Positions 1 to 9,439 of a stretch of 64,000 nt of DNA are shown piece after piece. This DNA comes from an uncultured Gammaproteobacteria bacterium (GTDB lineage: Bacteria > Pseudomonadota > Gammaproteobacteria > DRLM01), in assembly GCA_947259075.1 (NCBI GenBank), contig CAMYKQ010000057.1:62001-126000 (forward strand), in the 5' to 3' direction. Below the pieces are notes generated by a model. The model was not told the DNA's origin and searched no databases. It worked only from the letters and a program-made list of their open reading frames with translations. Within the stretch, counting starts at the first letter, position 1. Each line of letters begins with the position of its first letter. The position numbers were made by a program, and so were the translations under genes.

Positions 1-33
1 CTGAACTACCACTCCTAAATCGTAAAACTTTTT

Positions 34-109
34 TGGTGGGTGCTGAGGGGATCGAACCCCCGACATTCGCCGTGTAAAGGCGACGCTCTCCCAGCTGAGC
101 TAAGCACCC
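34..109 (-). tRNA. tRNA-Val (anticodon TAC)
   Basis: The minus strand folds as a complete cloverleaf: a 7-bp acceptor (GGGTGCT), a D arm, an anticodon loop TTTACAC giving TAC, and a T arm with GGTTCGATC. The 3' CCA is encoded (34-36). It lies just downstream of hupB, and no separate promoter was seen. Confidence 0.95.
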
Positions 110-138
110 CAGCTAAGCCGCACCCCAAGGGCGGGCCG

Positions 139-411
139 CTATTGTACGGCGTCCTTGAGCCCTTTGCCAGCCTTAAATGCAGGGATCTTGGCTGCCTTAA
201 TCTTGATGGTCTCACCGGTCTGGGGATTGCGACCGTCGCGGGCTTCACGCTGACGCACACTGAAGGTACCAAAACCCACCAAGGTGACTTGATCGTTGTT
301 CTGCAGTGCCTTGGTGATAGAGTCAACCAGCGCATCCACAGCGCGGCCAGCGGCCGCTTTTGAAATATCAGCCGATTCCGCTACGGCGTCGATCAATTCT
401 GATTTATTCAC
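139..411 (-). CDS. hupB: DNA-binding protein HU-beta
   Basis: This 90-residue histone-like protein bends and compacts DNA in the nucleoid as a dimer. The length is exactly that of the family. It starts with the typical [11 protein letters not shown] helix and has the GFGTFSVR beta segment followed by the DNA-binding arm [10 protein letters not shown]. It lies directly downstream of lon in the same direction, the usual gammaproteobacterial order. It has its own strong promoter in the gap (505-533), so it is probably expressed independently of lon. There is little doubt about the assignment. HupB rather than HupA is inferred from the lon neighbourhood. Confidence 0.96.
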   Translation of the reverse strand: MNKSELIDAVAESADISKAAAGRAVDALVDSITKALQNNDQVTLVGFGTFSVRQREARDGRNPQTGETIKIKAAKIPAFKAGKGLKDAVQ

Positions 412-504
412 CCTTTATTTCTCCTCGTTAACATTATCTACGCTGCCGCCCAATCATCAGAGCGCGTCTTCTTCGGATTAGGCACTTCCGCGCTAGAGGC
501 GCAA

Positions 505-533
505 TTTATACATACCGTCTCGATGACTGTCAA
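505..533 (-). promoter_or_regulatory. sigma70 promoter of hupB
   Basis: On the minus strand a perfect -35 box TTGACA (528-533) and a -10 box TATAAA (505-510) are separated by exactly 17 bp. The predicted transcription start is near 498, about 90 nt upstream of the hupB start codon. Confidence 0.8.
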
Positions 534-649
534 GCGAAGCGCGCCGTATTCGCGCATTAATATGCGGTCGAATTAATTAGAAATATTTATTACGGGCATT
601 GCACTCGCCACCGCTTTTATGCTCCAGGTCGGCGCGCATCGATGTCCGC

Positions 650-678
650 AAAAAAATGGGCGCCTCACGGCGCCCATT
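650..678 (-). terminator. Rho-independent terminator of lon
   Basis: A 10-bp perfect stem (655-664 with 669-678) has a 4-nt loop. On the minus strand it is followed by seven T residues (650-656). It sits about 20 nt past the lon stop codon. Confidence 0.9.
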
Positions 679-699
679 AGTTATTTATATAAACAAATT

Positions 700-3150
700 T
701 CAATGTGCGCGAATATCGCCACCCTTCTTCGCCTTCGCTACCTTTTTCTCGCGCCTTTCAACCTCTGGCGCGGCTTTGGCGGCGGGCTCGACCACCAAGG
801 GCTGCGGCATATGTTGCAGCGCGATTTGGAAAACCTCATCTATCCATTTGACTGGTTTGATATCCAAATCTTGCTTGATGTTGCCGGGAATCTCACTGAG
901 CTCACGCTGGTTTTCCACCGGTATCAACACCGTGCGAATACCACCGCGGCGCGCCGCCAATAATTTCTCCTTTAAGCCGCCGATGGGCAAAACCTCGCCT
1001 CGCAGCGTAATCTCACCGGTCATCGCCACGTCGGCACGCACCGGAATGCCGCACAAGGCCGATACCAAAGCGGTGCACATACCAATGCCCGCACTGGGAC
1101 CGTCCTTGGGGATCGCACCCTCCGGCACATGGATATGCACGTCGTTCTTCTGATAAAACTCCGGATCAATGCCAAGCATGAGCGAACGGCTGCGCACCAC
1201 GGTCATCGCCGCTTGCACTGATTCTTGCATCACCTCACCCAATTGTCCGGTGGTGGTGAACTTGCCCTTACCGGGCACCACGGCGGCCTCGATGGTGAGC
1301 AGCTCGCCCCCCACCTCGGTCCAGGCCAGACCCGTAACTTGACCGACGGCGTCATGCTCTTCGGCACGCCCGTAGCGGAAACGTTTCACGCCAAGGTATT
1401 TTTCAAGGTCTTTGCCCTTGATGGTGATTTTCTTGGCCGTGGGCTTGAGCAGAATCTCCTTCACCACTTTGCGGCAAATCTTGGCGCATTCGCGCTCGAG
1501 ATTACGCACACCCGCCTCGCGAGTGTAATAGCGCACGATGTCGAGGATGGCGTTCTCGGTGAGATTGATCTCGGTCTCCTTCAAACCATTGGCCTTGACC
1601 TGTTTGGGTACCAGATAACGCATGGCGATATTCACTTTCTCGTCTTCGGTGTAACCCGAGATGCGAATGACCTCCATGCGGTCGAGCAAAGGCGCCGGGA
1701 TGTTCAAGCTGTTCGCGGTACAGACGAACATCACGTCGGACAAGTCATAGTCCACTTCCAAATAATGGTCGTTGAAGGTGCTGTTCTGTTCGGGGTCCAA
1801 CACTTCCAACAGGGCGGAAGCCGGATCGCCCCGGAAATCCTGCGACATCTTATCCACCTCGTCGAGGAGGAAGAGCGGATTACGCGCACCCACCTTCGAC
1901 AGGTTTTGAATGATTTTGCCGGGCAAGGCGCCGATGTAAGTGCGCCGATGCCCACGGATCTCCGCCTCGTCACGCACCCCGCCCAACGCCATGCGCACGA
2001 ACTTACGATTAGTCGCGCGGGCGATGGAACGGCCCAGCGAAGTTTTCCCCACGCCCGGCGGCCCTACTAGACATAAAATCGGGCCTTTTAATTTATTGAC
2101 CCGGCTCTGCACCGCAAGGTATTCCAAGATCCGCTCTTTCACTTTTTCCAAACCGAAATGATCTTCTTCCAACACCGTTTCGGCGGCGGTCAGCTCGTGA
2201 CAAATTTTAGTGCGCTTCTTCCACGGCACACTGACCATCCAGTCGATATAATTACGCACCACGGTGGCCTCAGCCGACATGGGCGACATCATTTTGAGTT
2301 TATTCAACTCGGCCTTGGCCTTGGTTTTGGCCTCTTTGGGCATGCCGGCCTTGTCGATACGCCGCTGCAGGTCTTCGACCTCGTTGGGCACATCATCCAT
2401 TTCACCCAATTCTTTTTGGATGGCCTTCATCTGCTCATTGAGGTAATACTCGCGCTGACTCTTTTCCATTTGGCGTTTGACGCGGCCGCGGATACGCTTT
2501 TCAACCTGCAACAGATCGATCTCCGACTCGAGGATGATCATGAGTTTTTCGAGGCGGGCGCGCACACTTTCAATTTCAAGAATATTTTGCTTCTCTTCAA
2601 TCTTGAGCAGCAGATGGGCGGCGATGGTGTCGGCCAACCGGCCCGGATCTTCGATACCGGCAAGTGAAGATAAAATCTCCGGCGGTACTTTGTTGTTGAG
2701 CTTCACGTACTGGTCAAACTGACCCAGGATGGCGCGCATCAGCACTTCCGACTCACGGTCTTCGGCGGGCAGTAGCGTGATGGGATTGATTTCGGCGTAG
2801 AAAAATTGATCAGTCTCATGCAAGGCGGTGATGCGCGCGCGGTCAGTACCCTCTACTAAGACTTTGATGGTGCCATCGGGTAGTTTTAGTAATTGCAAAA
2901 TGCTGGATACGGTGCCGATATGATAAATATCGTCGGGCTGCGGATCGTCCACCGCGGCGCTGCGCTGCGCCACTAGCAAGATGCGCTTGTCACCCTCCAT
3001 GGCGGATTCCAAGGCGCGGATCGATTTTTCCCGGCCAACAAACAGCGGAATCACCATGTGGGGATAGACCACCACATCACGTAAAGGGAGCACGGGAATC
3101 GTTGCTGAAGATCCTTTGCTTACAACTGGTTTTTCGCCCTGATTCTCCAT
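700..3150 (-). CDS. lon: ATP-dependent protease La (Lon)
   Basis: Lon is a cytoplasmic ATP-dependent serine protease that degrades misfolded and regulatory proteins. The 816 residues show an N-terminal LON substrate-binding domain, then an AAA+ module with Walker [10 protein letters not shown] (near residue 360) and Walker B FLLDEVD. The C-terminal protease domain has the catalytic serine in [10 protein letters not shown] (near 680) and the lysine in [10 protein letters not shown] chose the ATG at 3150 (MENQGEKP) because an AGAGGT lies upstream and because it matches family length; an in-frame ATG at 3183 would add 11 residues. The C-terminal tail after about residue 775 is lysine/alanine-rich and slightly longer than in E. 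coli. A sigma32-like promoter lies upstream and a terminator follows. Confidence 0.97.
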   Translation of the reverse strand: MENQGEKPVVSKGSSATIPVLPLRDVVVYPHMVIPLFVGREKSIRALESAMEGDKRILLVAQRSAAVDDPQPDDIYHIGTVSSILQLLKLPDGTIKVLVEGTDRARITALHETDQFFYAEINPITLLPAEDRESEVLMRAILGQFDQYVKLNNKVPPEILSSLAGIEDPGRLADTIAAHLLLKIEEKQNILEIESVRARLEKLMIILESEIDLLQVEKRIRGRVKRQMEKSQREYYLNEQMKAIQKELGEMDDVPNEVEDLQRRIDKAGMPKEAKTKAKAELNKLKMMSPMSAEATVVRNYIDWMVSVPWKKRTKICHELTAAETVLEEDHFGLEKVKERILEYLAVQSRVNKLKGPILCLVGPPGVGKTSLGRSIARATNRKFVRMALGGVRDEAEIRGHRRTYIGALPGKIIQNLSKVGARNPLFLLDEVDKMSQDFRGDPASALLEVLDPEQNSTFNDHYLEVDYDLSDVMFVCTANSLNIPAPLLDRMEVIRISGYTEDEKVNIAMRYLVPKQVKANGLKETEINLTENAILDIVRYYTREAGVRNLERECAKICRKVVKEILLKPTAKKITIKGKDLEKYLGVKRFRYGRAEEHDAVGQVTGLAWTEVGGELLTIEAAVVPGKGKFTTTGQLGEVMQESVQAAMTVVRSRSLMLGIDPEFYQKNDVHIHVPEGAIPKDGPSAGIGMCTALVSALCGIPVRADVAMTGEITLRGEVLPIGGLKEKLLAARRGGIRTVLIPVENQRELSEIPGNIKQDLDIKPVKWIDEVFQIALQHMPQPLVVEPAAKAAPEVERREKKVAKAKKGGDIRAH

Positions 3151-3332
3151 TATGGAGTACCTCTCTTTGAATGACGCCCGCATTGACCTTGCGCATGTTT
3201 AAGCAAGGTCACGAACATAATGGAAATGATAGTCACAAAACCGCCCCTTGTCTGTCCTTAACATGCATCTCTCCTCTCCTATGACTATCGACCATGCACT
3301 ATAAAGTCTTTACGCTGAATCGCTCTTTTGTA

Positions 3333-3362
3333 TAGATAGGGTCGAGCGCGGATGAGTTCAAG
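3333..3362 (-). promoter_or_regulatory. Heat-shock (sigma32-type) promoter of lon
   Basis: The minus strand reads CTTGAAC (3356-3362), a 14-bp spacer, then CCCTATCTA (3333-3341). This is close to the RpoH consensus CTTGAAA-N13/14-CCCCATNT. It would give a leader of about 175 nt before the lon start codon. lon is a known member of the heat-shock regulon; the promoter assignment here is by motif only. Confidence 0.7.
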
Positions 3363-3472
3363 CACACAACGACGGACGCGCGGCGTCCGGGCGCGACAAC
3401 GCCGCCCCACAATGGGACGGCGTCAATACCGTTTGAGATAACGCCGGGAGTTGGACCCTGCGACCGGATCGA

Positions 3473-4759
3473 TCAGTCAGTTTGCCTGGCGAGCCGCGGG
3501 TTTTCCGTGTTTTCGTAAATCATGAGCGGCTCGGAATCACCCTGAATGACATTGTCGTCCACGATGACCTTACGCACCCCCGCGATTGAGGGCAGCTCAT
3601 ACATGATATCCAGCAATACATGTTCCATGATGGAACGCAGACCGCGCGCACCCGTTTTGCGAACCATCGCTTTGGTGGCAATGGCGCGCAACGCCTCTTC
3701 GCGGAACTCCAATTCAACGCCTTCCATCTCGAAAAGTTTGGCGTACTGCTTGCTCAATGCGTTCTTGGGTTCGGTGAGAATTCGCACCAAGGCCTCTTCA
3801 TCCAGCTCATCCAAAGTGGCCATGATAGGCAGACGGCCGACGAACTCGGGAATCAGACCGAACTTGACCAGATCCTCCGGCTCGACGCTATGCAATACTT
3901 CGTTGGCGTCTTTGCGGTCTTGAGTACTCTTAATTTCAGCGGAAAAGCCAATACCACTTTTCTCGGAACGGGAGCGAATGATCTTATCCAAACCGGCAAA
4001 AGCGCCACCGCATATGAACAATATATTGGACGTATCCACTTGCAGGAATTCCTGCTGGGGGTGTTTACGGCCGCCCTGCGGCGGTACCGAGGCAATGGTG
4101 CCCTCGATCAATTTTAATAAAGCCTGCTGCACCCCTTCACCCGAAACATCACGGGTAATTGATGGATTTTCCGACTTGCGGGAAATTTTATCGATCTCGT
4201 CGATATAGACGATGCCGGTCTGCGCCTTCTCCACGTCGTAGTCGCACTTCTGCAACAATTTCTGGATGATATTTTCTACATCCTCGCCGACATAGCCCGC
4301 CTCGGTGAGCGTGGTGGCATCGGCGATGGTAAACGGCACGTTGAGCAGTCGGGCCAAGGTTTCAGCCAGCAGGGTCTTGCCGCTGCCCGTCGGGCCAATC
4401 AGCAAGATATTACTCTTGGAAACCTCGATCTCATCTTTACCAGGATTACAGTCCAACCGCTTGTAGTGGTTATATACCGCAACGGAGAGCGTCTTCTTGG
4501 CCTTGGTTTGTCCGATCACATACTCATCGAGAATCGCATTGATCTCGCGCGGCGTGGGCAGCTTACTGCCCTTACCGGCCACGGTCTTATCCTGCATTTC
4601 CTCGCGGATAATATCGTTGCACAGTTCCACGCACTCATCGCAGACAAACACCGAGGGGCCGGCGATCAGTTTCCTGACTTCGTGCTGGCTCTTACCGCAA
4701 AAGGAGCAATAGAGCAGTTTTTTACCGTCTTCACCTGAACCGTGTTTGTTGTCGCTCAT
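3473..4759 (-). CDS. clpX: ATP-dependent Clp protease ATP-binding subunit ClpX
   Basis: ClpX is the AAA+ unfoldase that recognises tagged substrates and feeds them to ClpP. All parts are present in 428 residues. There is an N-terminal zinc-binding domain with CSFCGKS and CDECVELC, Walker [13 protein letters not shown], Walker B VYIDEIDK, the pore-loop region, a sensor/arginine-finger region and the C-terminal small domain with [11 protein letters not shown]. It lies 141 bp downstream of clpP in the same direction, the classical clpP-clpX arrangement. Nothing is missing or unusual. Confidence 0.98.
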   Translation of the reverse strand: MSDNKHGSGEDGKKLLYCSFCGKSQHEVRKLIAGPSVFVCDECVELCNDIIREEMQDKTVAGKGSKLPTPREINAILDEYVIGQTKAKKTLSVAVYNHYKRLDCNPGKDEIEVSKSNILLIGPTGSGKTLLAETLARLLNVPFTIADATTLTEAGYVGEDVENIIQKLLQKCDYDVEKAQTGIVYIDEIDKISRKSENPSITRDVSGEGVQQALLKLIEGTIASVPPQGGRKHPQQEFLQVDTSNILFICGGAFAGLDKIIRSRSEKSGIGFSAEIKSTQDRKDANEVLHSVEPEDLVKFGLIPEFVGRLPIMATLDELDEEALVRILTEPKNALSKQYAKLFEMEGVELEFREEALRAIATKAMVRKTGARGLRSIMEHVLLDIMYELPSIAGVRKVIVDDNVIQGDSEPLMIYENTENPRLARQTD

Positions 4760-4900
4760 AAAACTAACCTCGTACCTGCTACCGGTTCCCCTGCCCTCAG
4801 AATGCAGTTTTCAGGCTCAAGCTGCAAGTTTTTTTCCTAAGAGTGTCATCGGCCGTGCGAGGCTATCCTTCAACCCGCACGGCCACCAATACCCCTAGCG

Positions 4901-5533
4901 CTATTCCTTGATCTGTTTACGCGAATCCATCACGGCGTCAATCAAGCCATATTCCTTGGCATCGTGCGCACCCATAAAGTTGTCGCGGTCGGTATCCGCC
5001 TGAATTTTCTCCAAGGGCTGGCCTGTGTGCTTGGCCAAAATTGTATTTAACCGCTCGCGAATCAACAAGATTTCACGGGCATGGATATCAATGTCGGAAG
5101 CCTGGCCCTGGAAACCGCCCAAGGGCTGGTGAATCATCACCCGCGAATGCGGCAAGCAATAACGCTTGCCCGCAGCGCCGCCAGACAAGAGCAGCGCGCC
5201 CATACTGGCCGCCTGCCCTATACATAAGGTGCTGACATCGGGCTTGATGAATTGCATGGTGTCGTAGATCGCCAAACCAGCGGTCACCGCACCGCCTGGC
5301 GAGTTGATATACAGGTGAATATCCTTGTCCGGATTCTCCGATTCGAGGAACAGTAGCTGGGCCACCACCAAATTGGCCATGTAGTCCTCCACGGGGCCAA
5401 CCAGAAAAATGACCCGTTCCTTAAGCAGGCGGGAGTAAATATCGTAGGCCCGCTCGCCTCGCGCCGACTGCTCCACCACCATAGGCACCAGATTCAATGC
5501 TCGGGTAGGCATTTTTTCACCGTTGTAAATCAT
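4901..5533 (-). CDS. clpP: ATP-dependent Clp protease proteolytic subunit ClpP
   Basis: ClpP forms the double-ring serine peptidase that works with ClpX. The catalytic triad is visible: serine in GQAASMGA, histidine in MIHQPLGG and aspartate in DTDRDNF. The hydrophobic-groove and handle regions follow the family throughout. I chose the ATG at 5533 (MIYNGEKM), giving 210 residues, because this aligns with the E. coli start (MSYSGERD). An upstream in-frame ATG at 5569 would add 12 residues without family support. The gene lies between tig and clpX. An imperfect inverted repeat (GACCT/AGGTC) lies in the tig-clpP gap; its role is unknown. Confidence 0.97.
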   Translation of the reverse strand: MIYNGEKMPTRALNLVPMVVEQSARGERAYDIYSRLLKERVIFLVGPVEDYMANLVVAQLLFLESENPDKDIHLYINSPGGAVTAGLAIYDTMQFIKPDVSTLCIGQAASMGALLLSGGAAGKRYCLPHSRVMIHQPLGGFQGQASDIDIHAREILLIRERLNTILAKHTGQPLEKIQADTDRDNFMGAHDAKEYGLIDAVMDSRKQIKE

Positions 5534-5666
5534 ATATATCCCTAAGTATGGAACGGGCATATTACTCATGCCCAGCTCGTGGCGATTTTAAAAAATTCAG
5601 CTGCTTACGAAGCAATATTGACCTACTTTTTAAGAAGGTCAAGCGGGATAAACCCTCGTCCGCCCC

Positions 5667-6926
5667 TTATTGCTTACCCACCAACTCCGCGAACGGCGTC
5701 GGCTGTTCCTTCACTTCACCCTGCTGCACCAGCCAATCCACGGCCTGATCCTCCAGCAACAAGGCCTCGACATTACCCAAGCGCTCGCGGCGGGCGTAAT
5801 ACCACTGCACCACTTCCTCGGGCCGTTCATAGGTGGCGGCCTGCGCTTCGACTATCTTCCTCACCTTGGCGGGATCGGCCTTGAACTGATTTTTCTTGAT
5901 GATCTCCGCGATAATCAAGCCCAGCGACACCCGGCGGCGGGCGTGCTCTTCCATCCCTGCACCACCCTGCTGCCCCGATTGCTCTTTCATGCGGGCGATC
6001 TCGTCATCAATCAAGGCCTTGGGCAAGTCAATGGGATTCGCGGCAATCAGCGCATCCAAGACTTGGCCTTTGACCCGGTCTTTTATGGCTTGCTCGAGCT
6101 CGCGCTCCATGGTGGCCTTCACCTCTTTGCGGAACGCCTCAATAGTCCCATCGGGCACGCCGAAGCTCTTGATAAAATCCTCATCCACTTCAGGAAGTTT
6201 GGCCTCAGTGACCGAGCCCACGGTGATGGCAAAATGCGCGGGCTTACCCGCCAAGTCGGCCACGCGGTAATCCGCCGGGAAATCGACGTCAAAGCCCACG
6301 TGGTCGCCCGCCTTGGCGCCGACCAGTTTGTCTTCGAAACCGGCGATCAAACTGCCCGAGCCCAACTCCAAGGGGAAGGCGCTGGCCTTATTACCCTCAA
6401 ACTCCTCGCCATGGATGCGGCCCTCAAAATCGATCACGACACGGTCACCCAGCCGCGCGGCACGATCAACGGTCTCCCAAGTCTTGCGCTGCTGGCGCAG
6501 CTTGTCCGCCATGGCGTCGATATCGGCATCACTGATCGTGGTCACCGGCTTGTTCACTTGCAGATTTTCCGGAATCTTCACCTCGAATTCGGGGTACACC
6601 TCGAAAGTGGCGGTGTATTTCAGCTCGGCATCGGCGCTTTCGGGGTTCAACTCAAAATGAGGCGCGCCCGCCGGCCGCAACTTCTCTTGGCTGATGGCCT
6701 CGTAAAAGCTCGATTTGATCAGATCATTGTGGACCTCTTGACGCACGGAACTGCCCCATTTGCGTTCCGCCACTTTCAAAGGCACTTTGCCGACGCGGAA
6801 GCCATCGACTTTCGATTTTTTGCTCAGTGACTTAAGCCGGTTTTCGATTTCTTTGTTAATCTGCTCCAACGGCAGCGCCACGGTAAGCCGGCGTTCCAAC
6901 CCATTCGCTTGCACTTGAACCTGCAT
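5667..6926 (-). CDS. tig: Trigger factor, ribosome-associated chaperone and prolyl isomerase
   Basis: Trigger factor binds the ribosomal exit tunnel and is the first chaperone to meet nascent chains. The 419-residue protein has the N-terminal ribosome-binding domain with the signature GFRVGKVP (about residues 43-50). The FKBP-type prolyl isomerase domain spans about 150-245 (LGDRVVIDFEGRIHGEEFEG), followed by the C-terminal chaperone arms. The ATG at 6926 (MQVQVQAN) follows a GAGGG Shine-Dalgarno; the longer open frame begins with a TTG and is less likely. It is the first gene of the tig-clpP-clpX-lon-hupB series. Confidence 0.97.
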   Translation of the reverse strand: MQVQVQANGLERRLTVALPLEQINKEIENRLKSLSKKSKVDGFRVGKVPLKVAERKWGSSVRQEVHNDLIKSSFYEAISQEKLRPAGAPHFELNPESADAELKYTATFEVYPEFEVKIPENLQVNKPVTTISDADIDAMADKLRQQRKTWETVDRAARLGDRVVIDFEGRIHGEEFEGNKASAFPLELGSGSLIAGFEDKLVGAKAGDHVGFDVDFPADYRVADLAGKPAHFAITVGSVTEAKLPEVDEDFIKSFGVPDGTIEAFRKEVKATMERELEQAIKDRVKGQVLDALIAANPIDLPKALIDDEIARMKEQSGQQGGAGMEEHARRRVSLGLIIAEIIKKNQFKADPAKVRKIVEAQAATYERPEEVVQWYYARRERLGNVEALLLEDQAVDWLVQQGEVKEQPTPFAELVGKQ

Positions 6927-7010
6927 GACCCTCAATCCTCGTAGATAAATGGCTATAAACTCTGCCGGGCATTCCGCCGGTCTTGCCGACCCGGGCTTAA
7001 CTCATCGGTC

Positions 7011-7096
<86 letters not shown>

Positions 7097-7193
7097 ACTT
7101 TATCCAGTGACCGTTAAACGGGCGATTATACAAAATATCCAGCGGCAAGGCGCCCATCACGGCCCTTGGACACTATATTTTCACGTCGCGGGC

Positions 7194-8300
7194 TTATTTG
7201 ACCGGCCCTTCGGCCAATTGAGCGCGGTCGCGGCCGGCCTGTTTGGCGGCATAAAGCGCCTCATCGACGCGCTTTAACCAATCCTCGGGGTTGTCTTCAC
7301 GGCGGCTGGCGGCCACTCCCACGGAAATGGTGAAACCAAAGTCATCACCGCCCGGCAGGGCGATACGCGCCGCCCGCACCGTCTGCAACAGGCGGTCAGC
7401 CAGCATTTTGCCTTCTTTGGCGGAAGTGTCTTGGAGAATGATGATGAACTCATCGCCCGCGTAACGCGCCACGAAATCGGTCTTGCGGGGGAAGGTGCGC
7501 AACAATAACTTAGCGATTTCGCTGATCACCGCGTCACCGGCTTGATGACCGCGCGAATCGTTGATGACTTTAAATTCATCGACATCCACCATAATGAGCA
7601 CGGCCGATTGACCGGAAAGCAGATTGATCTCCACGGTCTTGGCGAGCATCTCATCGAACGAGGCGCGGTTATACAAGCGGGTCATGGGGTCCAGCGCCAT
7701 CGCCTCTTGAGCCGAGACCAATTCGTTGCGCAAGGATTGCAGCTGCTCACCCAATTGCTCCATCTGCGCGGCCTGGCGCTTGCGGCGGGTTTCGAGAGTG
7801 CGGCCTATCATCACCAGACTCCCCACCACCTCGCGGCGCAACACGTCGATGGAGTTGGTTTCCAGCGCCAGCTTGAGGTGATCGAGGTGCGCGGCCACCT
7901 CTTTGTCAGCGGCCTGCTCATCCACAAAGGTGGCACGGAGGCCGTGGATGAACACCCACAACATGTCACGAAAATCCCCGATGCGGGTGTTGACGAACTC
8001 TTGTTCACTGCGACGCGCGTCGGTGAAGAAACGCCGTGCGCCGTCCCAATCACGCCGCGCCATCTCCGGCGCGGCCTTCTGGCCGTCCGTGCCCGGTGCC
8101 GGCGCGCCGATCAAAACATGGCGCGCCCACGCCTCGCACAGCTCATCGAGTTCAGCGGCGGGCATCCGCTCGGTAGGCACGGCGTAACGCCCGAAGGCGC
8201 GCAACAAGGCCGCGGCCAGATCCACCGCCGGGTGGTCGGCTTGACCGTTTGCGGAACTGACGGATGAAGCGGGCTGCTTTTTCGAAGATTTGTCGGACAT
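7194..8300 (-). CDS. GGDEF-domain diguanylate cyclase
   Basis: Probably makes the second messenger cyclic di-GMP from two GTP. The C-terminal half (about residues 200-360) is a GGDEF domain; its active-site motif reads ARYAGDEF, so the first glycine is alanine, a variant known from active cyclases. An RxxD inhibitory site (RKTD) lies five residues before the motif, suggesting product feedback inhibition. The N-terminal 190 residues contain no sensor domain I recognise; a short stretch before the GGDEF domain (ETRRKRQAAQMEQLGEQLQ) looks coiled-coil. No membrane segment is apparent, so it is likely cytoplasmic. The ATG at 8300 follows GGGTGG; a GTG at 8309 is the alternative start. It lies between two tRNA genes. 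Confidence 0.88.
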   Translation of the reverse strand: MSDKSSKKQPASSVSSANGQADHPAVDLAAALLRAFGRYAVPTERMPAAELDELCEAWARHVLIGAPAPGTDGQKAAPEMARRDWDGARRFFTDARRSEQEFVNTRIGDFRDMLWVFIHGLRATFVDEQAADKEVAAHLDHLKLALETNSIDVLRREVVGSLVMIGRTLETRRKRQAAQMEQLGEQLQSLRNELVSAQEAMALDPMTRLYNRASFDEMLAKTVEINLLSGQSAVLIMVDVDEFKVINDSRGHQAGDAVISEIAKLLLRTFPRKTDFVARYAGDEFIIILQDTSAKEGKMLADRLLQTVRAARIALPGGDDFGFTISVGVAASRREDNPEDWLKRVDEALYAAKQAGRDRAQLAEGPVK

Positions 8301-8386
8301 GAAGGCCACCCGTCAACAGATTCGGATGATTAGCATGCCTTCATTCTTATGAGCGGCGCAAGGCTTAGGCGTGGACAAGTGCAAAA

Positions 8387-8462
8387 TGGTGGGCCATGTA
8401 GGACTTGAACCTACAACCAACGGATTAAGAGTCCGCTGCTCTACCAATTGAGCTAATGGCCC
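8387..8462 (-). tRNA. tRNA-Lys (anticodon CTT)
   Basis: A complete cloverleaf with acceptor GGGCCAT, anticodon loop CTCTTAA giving CTT, T loop GGTTCAAGTC and an encoded CCA (8387-8389). It is the last member of a four-tRNA block on the minus strand. Confidence 0.93.
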
Positions 8463-8528
8463 GGAAGCGGGTGGAAAGTATACCCGTTCAATAAACGCTT
8501 GGGGAGCCGGAGCCCGCACTGCAAGAGT

Positions 8529-8605
8529 TGGGGTGGACGATGGGACTCGAACCCACGACAACCGGAATCACAATCCGGGGCTCTACCAACTGAGCTACGC
8601 CCACC
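8529..8605 (-). tRNA. tRNA-His (anticodon GTG)
   Basis: The anticodon loop TTGTGAT gives GTG. The extra G at position -1 (8605) pairs with the C73 discriminator, the histidine identity feature. CCA is encoded (8529-8531). Confidence 0.94.
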
Positions 8606-8660
8606 ATAAAAACATTTCGCGACCGCTACGGCCGCCGCGCGCGCATCATACCATGGAGGA

Positions 8661-8737
8661 TGGCGCGCCCGGCAGGATTCGAACCTGCTACCCTCGGCTT
8701 AGAAGGCCGATGCTCTATCCGATTGAGCTACGGGCGC
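8661..8737 (-). tRNA. tRNA-Arg (anticodon TCT)
   Basis: A complete cloverleaf with acceptor GCGCCCG, anticodon loop CTTCTAA giving TCT (AGA codons), T loop GGTTCGAATC and an encoded CCA (8661-8663). Confidence 0.94.
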
Positions 8738-8856
8738 AGACTTTTTCGAACTCAACACCTAGCCTCTTCAGGACCACCGTATCACACCACTCAGCGTGGG
8801 ATCTTGTTCGGCGCCGTGAAAACCCGCCGGCCACCCTGCACGTCTGCCTACGAAAG

Positions 8857-8933
8857 TGGTCGGGGTAGAGGGATTCGAACCCACGACTTCCTGCTCCCAA
8901 AGCAGGCGCGCTACCAGACTGCGCTATACCCCG
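8857..8933 (-). tRNA. tRNA-Pro (anticodon TGG)
   Basis: A complete cloverleaf with acceptor CGGGGTA, anticodon loop TTTGGGA giving TGG, T loop GGTTCGAATC and an encoded CCA (8857-8859). It is the first gene of the Pro-Arg-His-Lys block, an order resembling tRNA clusters near tig in other gammaproteobacteria. Confidence 0.94.
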
Positions 8934-9048
8934 CTCATCCGATCACAACGTGGTCGTTACGCCCTTCCGGGACACCAGTCCGTGCGAAGCCGGGGATGAT
9001 ACGCATCCCCCGCCATCGCGTCAATTTCTACGGGCGTTGAGGATATCC

Positions 9049-9426
9049 TTAACCCGTCACGCCCTCAACGTGCTGGCCGAAACGCAAGCGATTACCGTCC
9101 GGATCGCGAATTTGCATCTCCCTCATTCCCCAGGGACGATCGACGGGCGCCTGCTCGGTCACCGCCCCCCGCGCGCCGAACGCGCGAAACAAGTCATCCA
9201 CATCCGCGACATAAAAATACACCAAGGCCCCGGCGGCACATTCAGGGTGCTCGGTCAAAAACACACTGAGGCCGTCACGGCTGAGTGAAACGAACCACGG
9301 CAGAGCCGGCGCATGTTGATGACGCCAATCCTCCTTGAAACCGAGTTGCTCACCGTAGAACGCCACGCTACGCATGGCGTCTTCGACCCTCAAGGTCGGC
9401 ACAGCCCTGAGTAATTTACCTGACAT
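9049..9426 (-). CDS. VOC-superfamily protein (glyoxalase / bleomycin-resistance fold)
   Basis: A 125-residue single-chain vicinal-oxygen-chelate protein. The paired beta-alpha-beta-beta-beta units are visible: VPTLRVEDAMRSVAFYGEQL at the start and VADVDDLFRAFGARGAV plus MREMQIRDPDGNRLRFGQ at the end. The latter is the typical C-terminal motif of the bleomycin-resistance-like subgroup. Substrate cannot be predicted from this; members sequester drugs or act as lyases or dioxygenases. GAGGG precedes the ATG. It lies 13 bp downstream of the MFS gene and may be co-transcribed with it. Confidence 0.85.
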   Translation of the reverse strand: MSGKLLRAVPTLRVEDAMRSVAFYGEQLGFKEDWRHQHAPALPWFVSLSRDGLSVFLTEHPECAAGALVYFYVADVDDLFRAFGARGAVTEQAPVDRPWGMREMQIRDPDGNRLRFGQHVEGVTG

Positions 9427-9439
9427 GCGACCCTCTCTT

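Noticed and set aside
1225..2070. 281-codon plus-strand open frame opposite lon
   Set aside because: An antisense shadow of the AAA+ region of Lon, low complexity in H, G and Q.
5670..6830. 386-codon plus-strand open frame opposite tig
   Set aside because: A shadow of trigger factor: histidine/glycine-rich, no Shine-Dalgarno and no family match.
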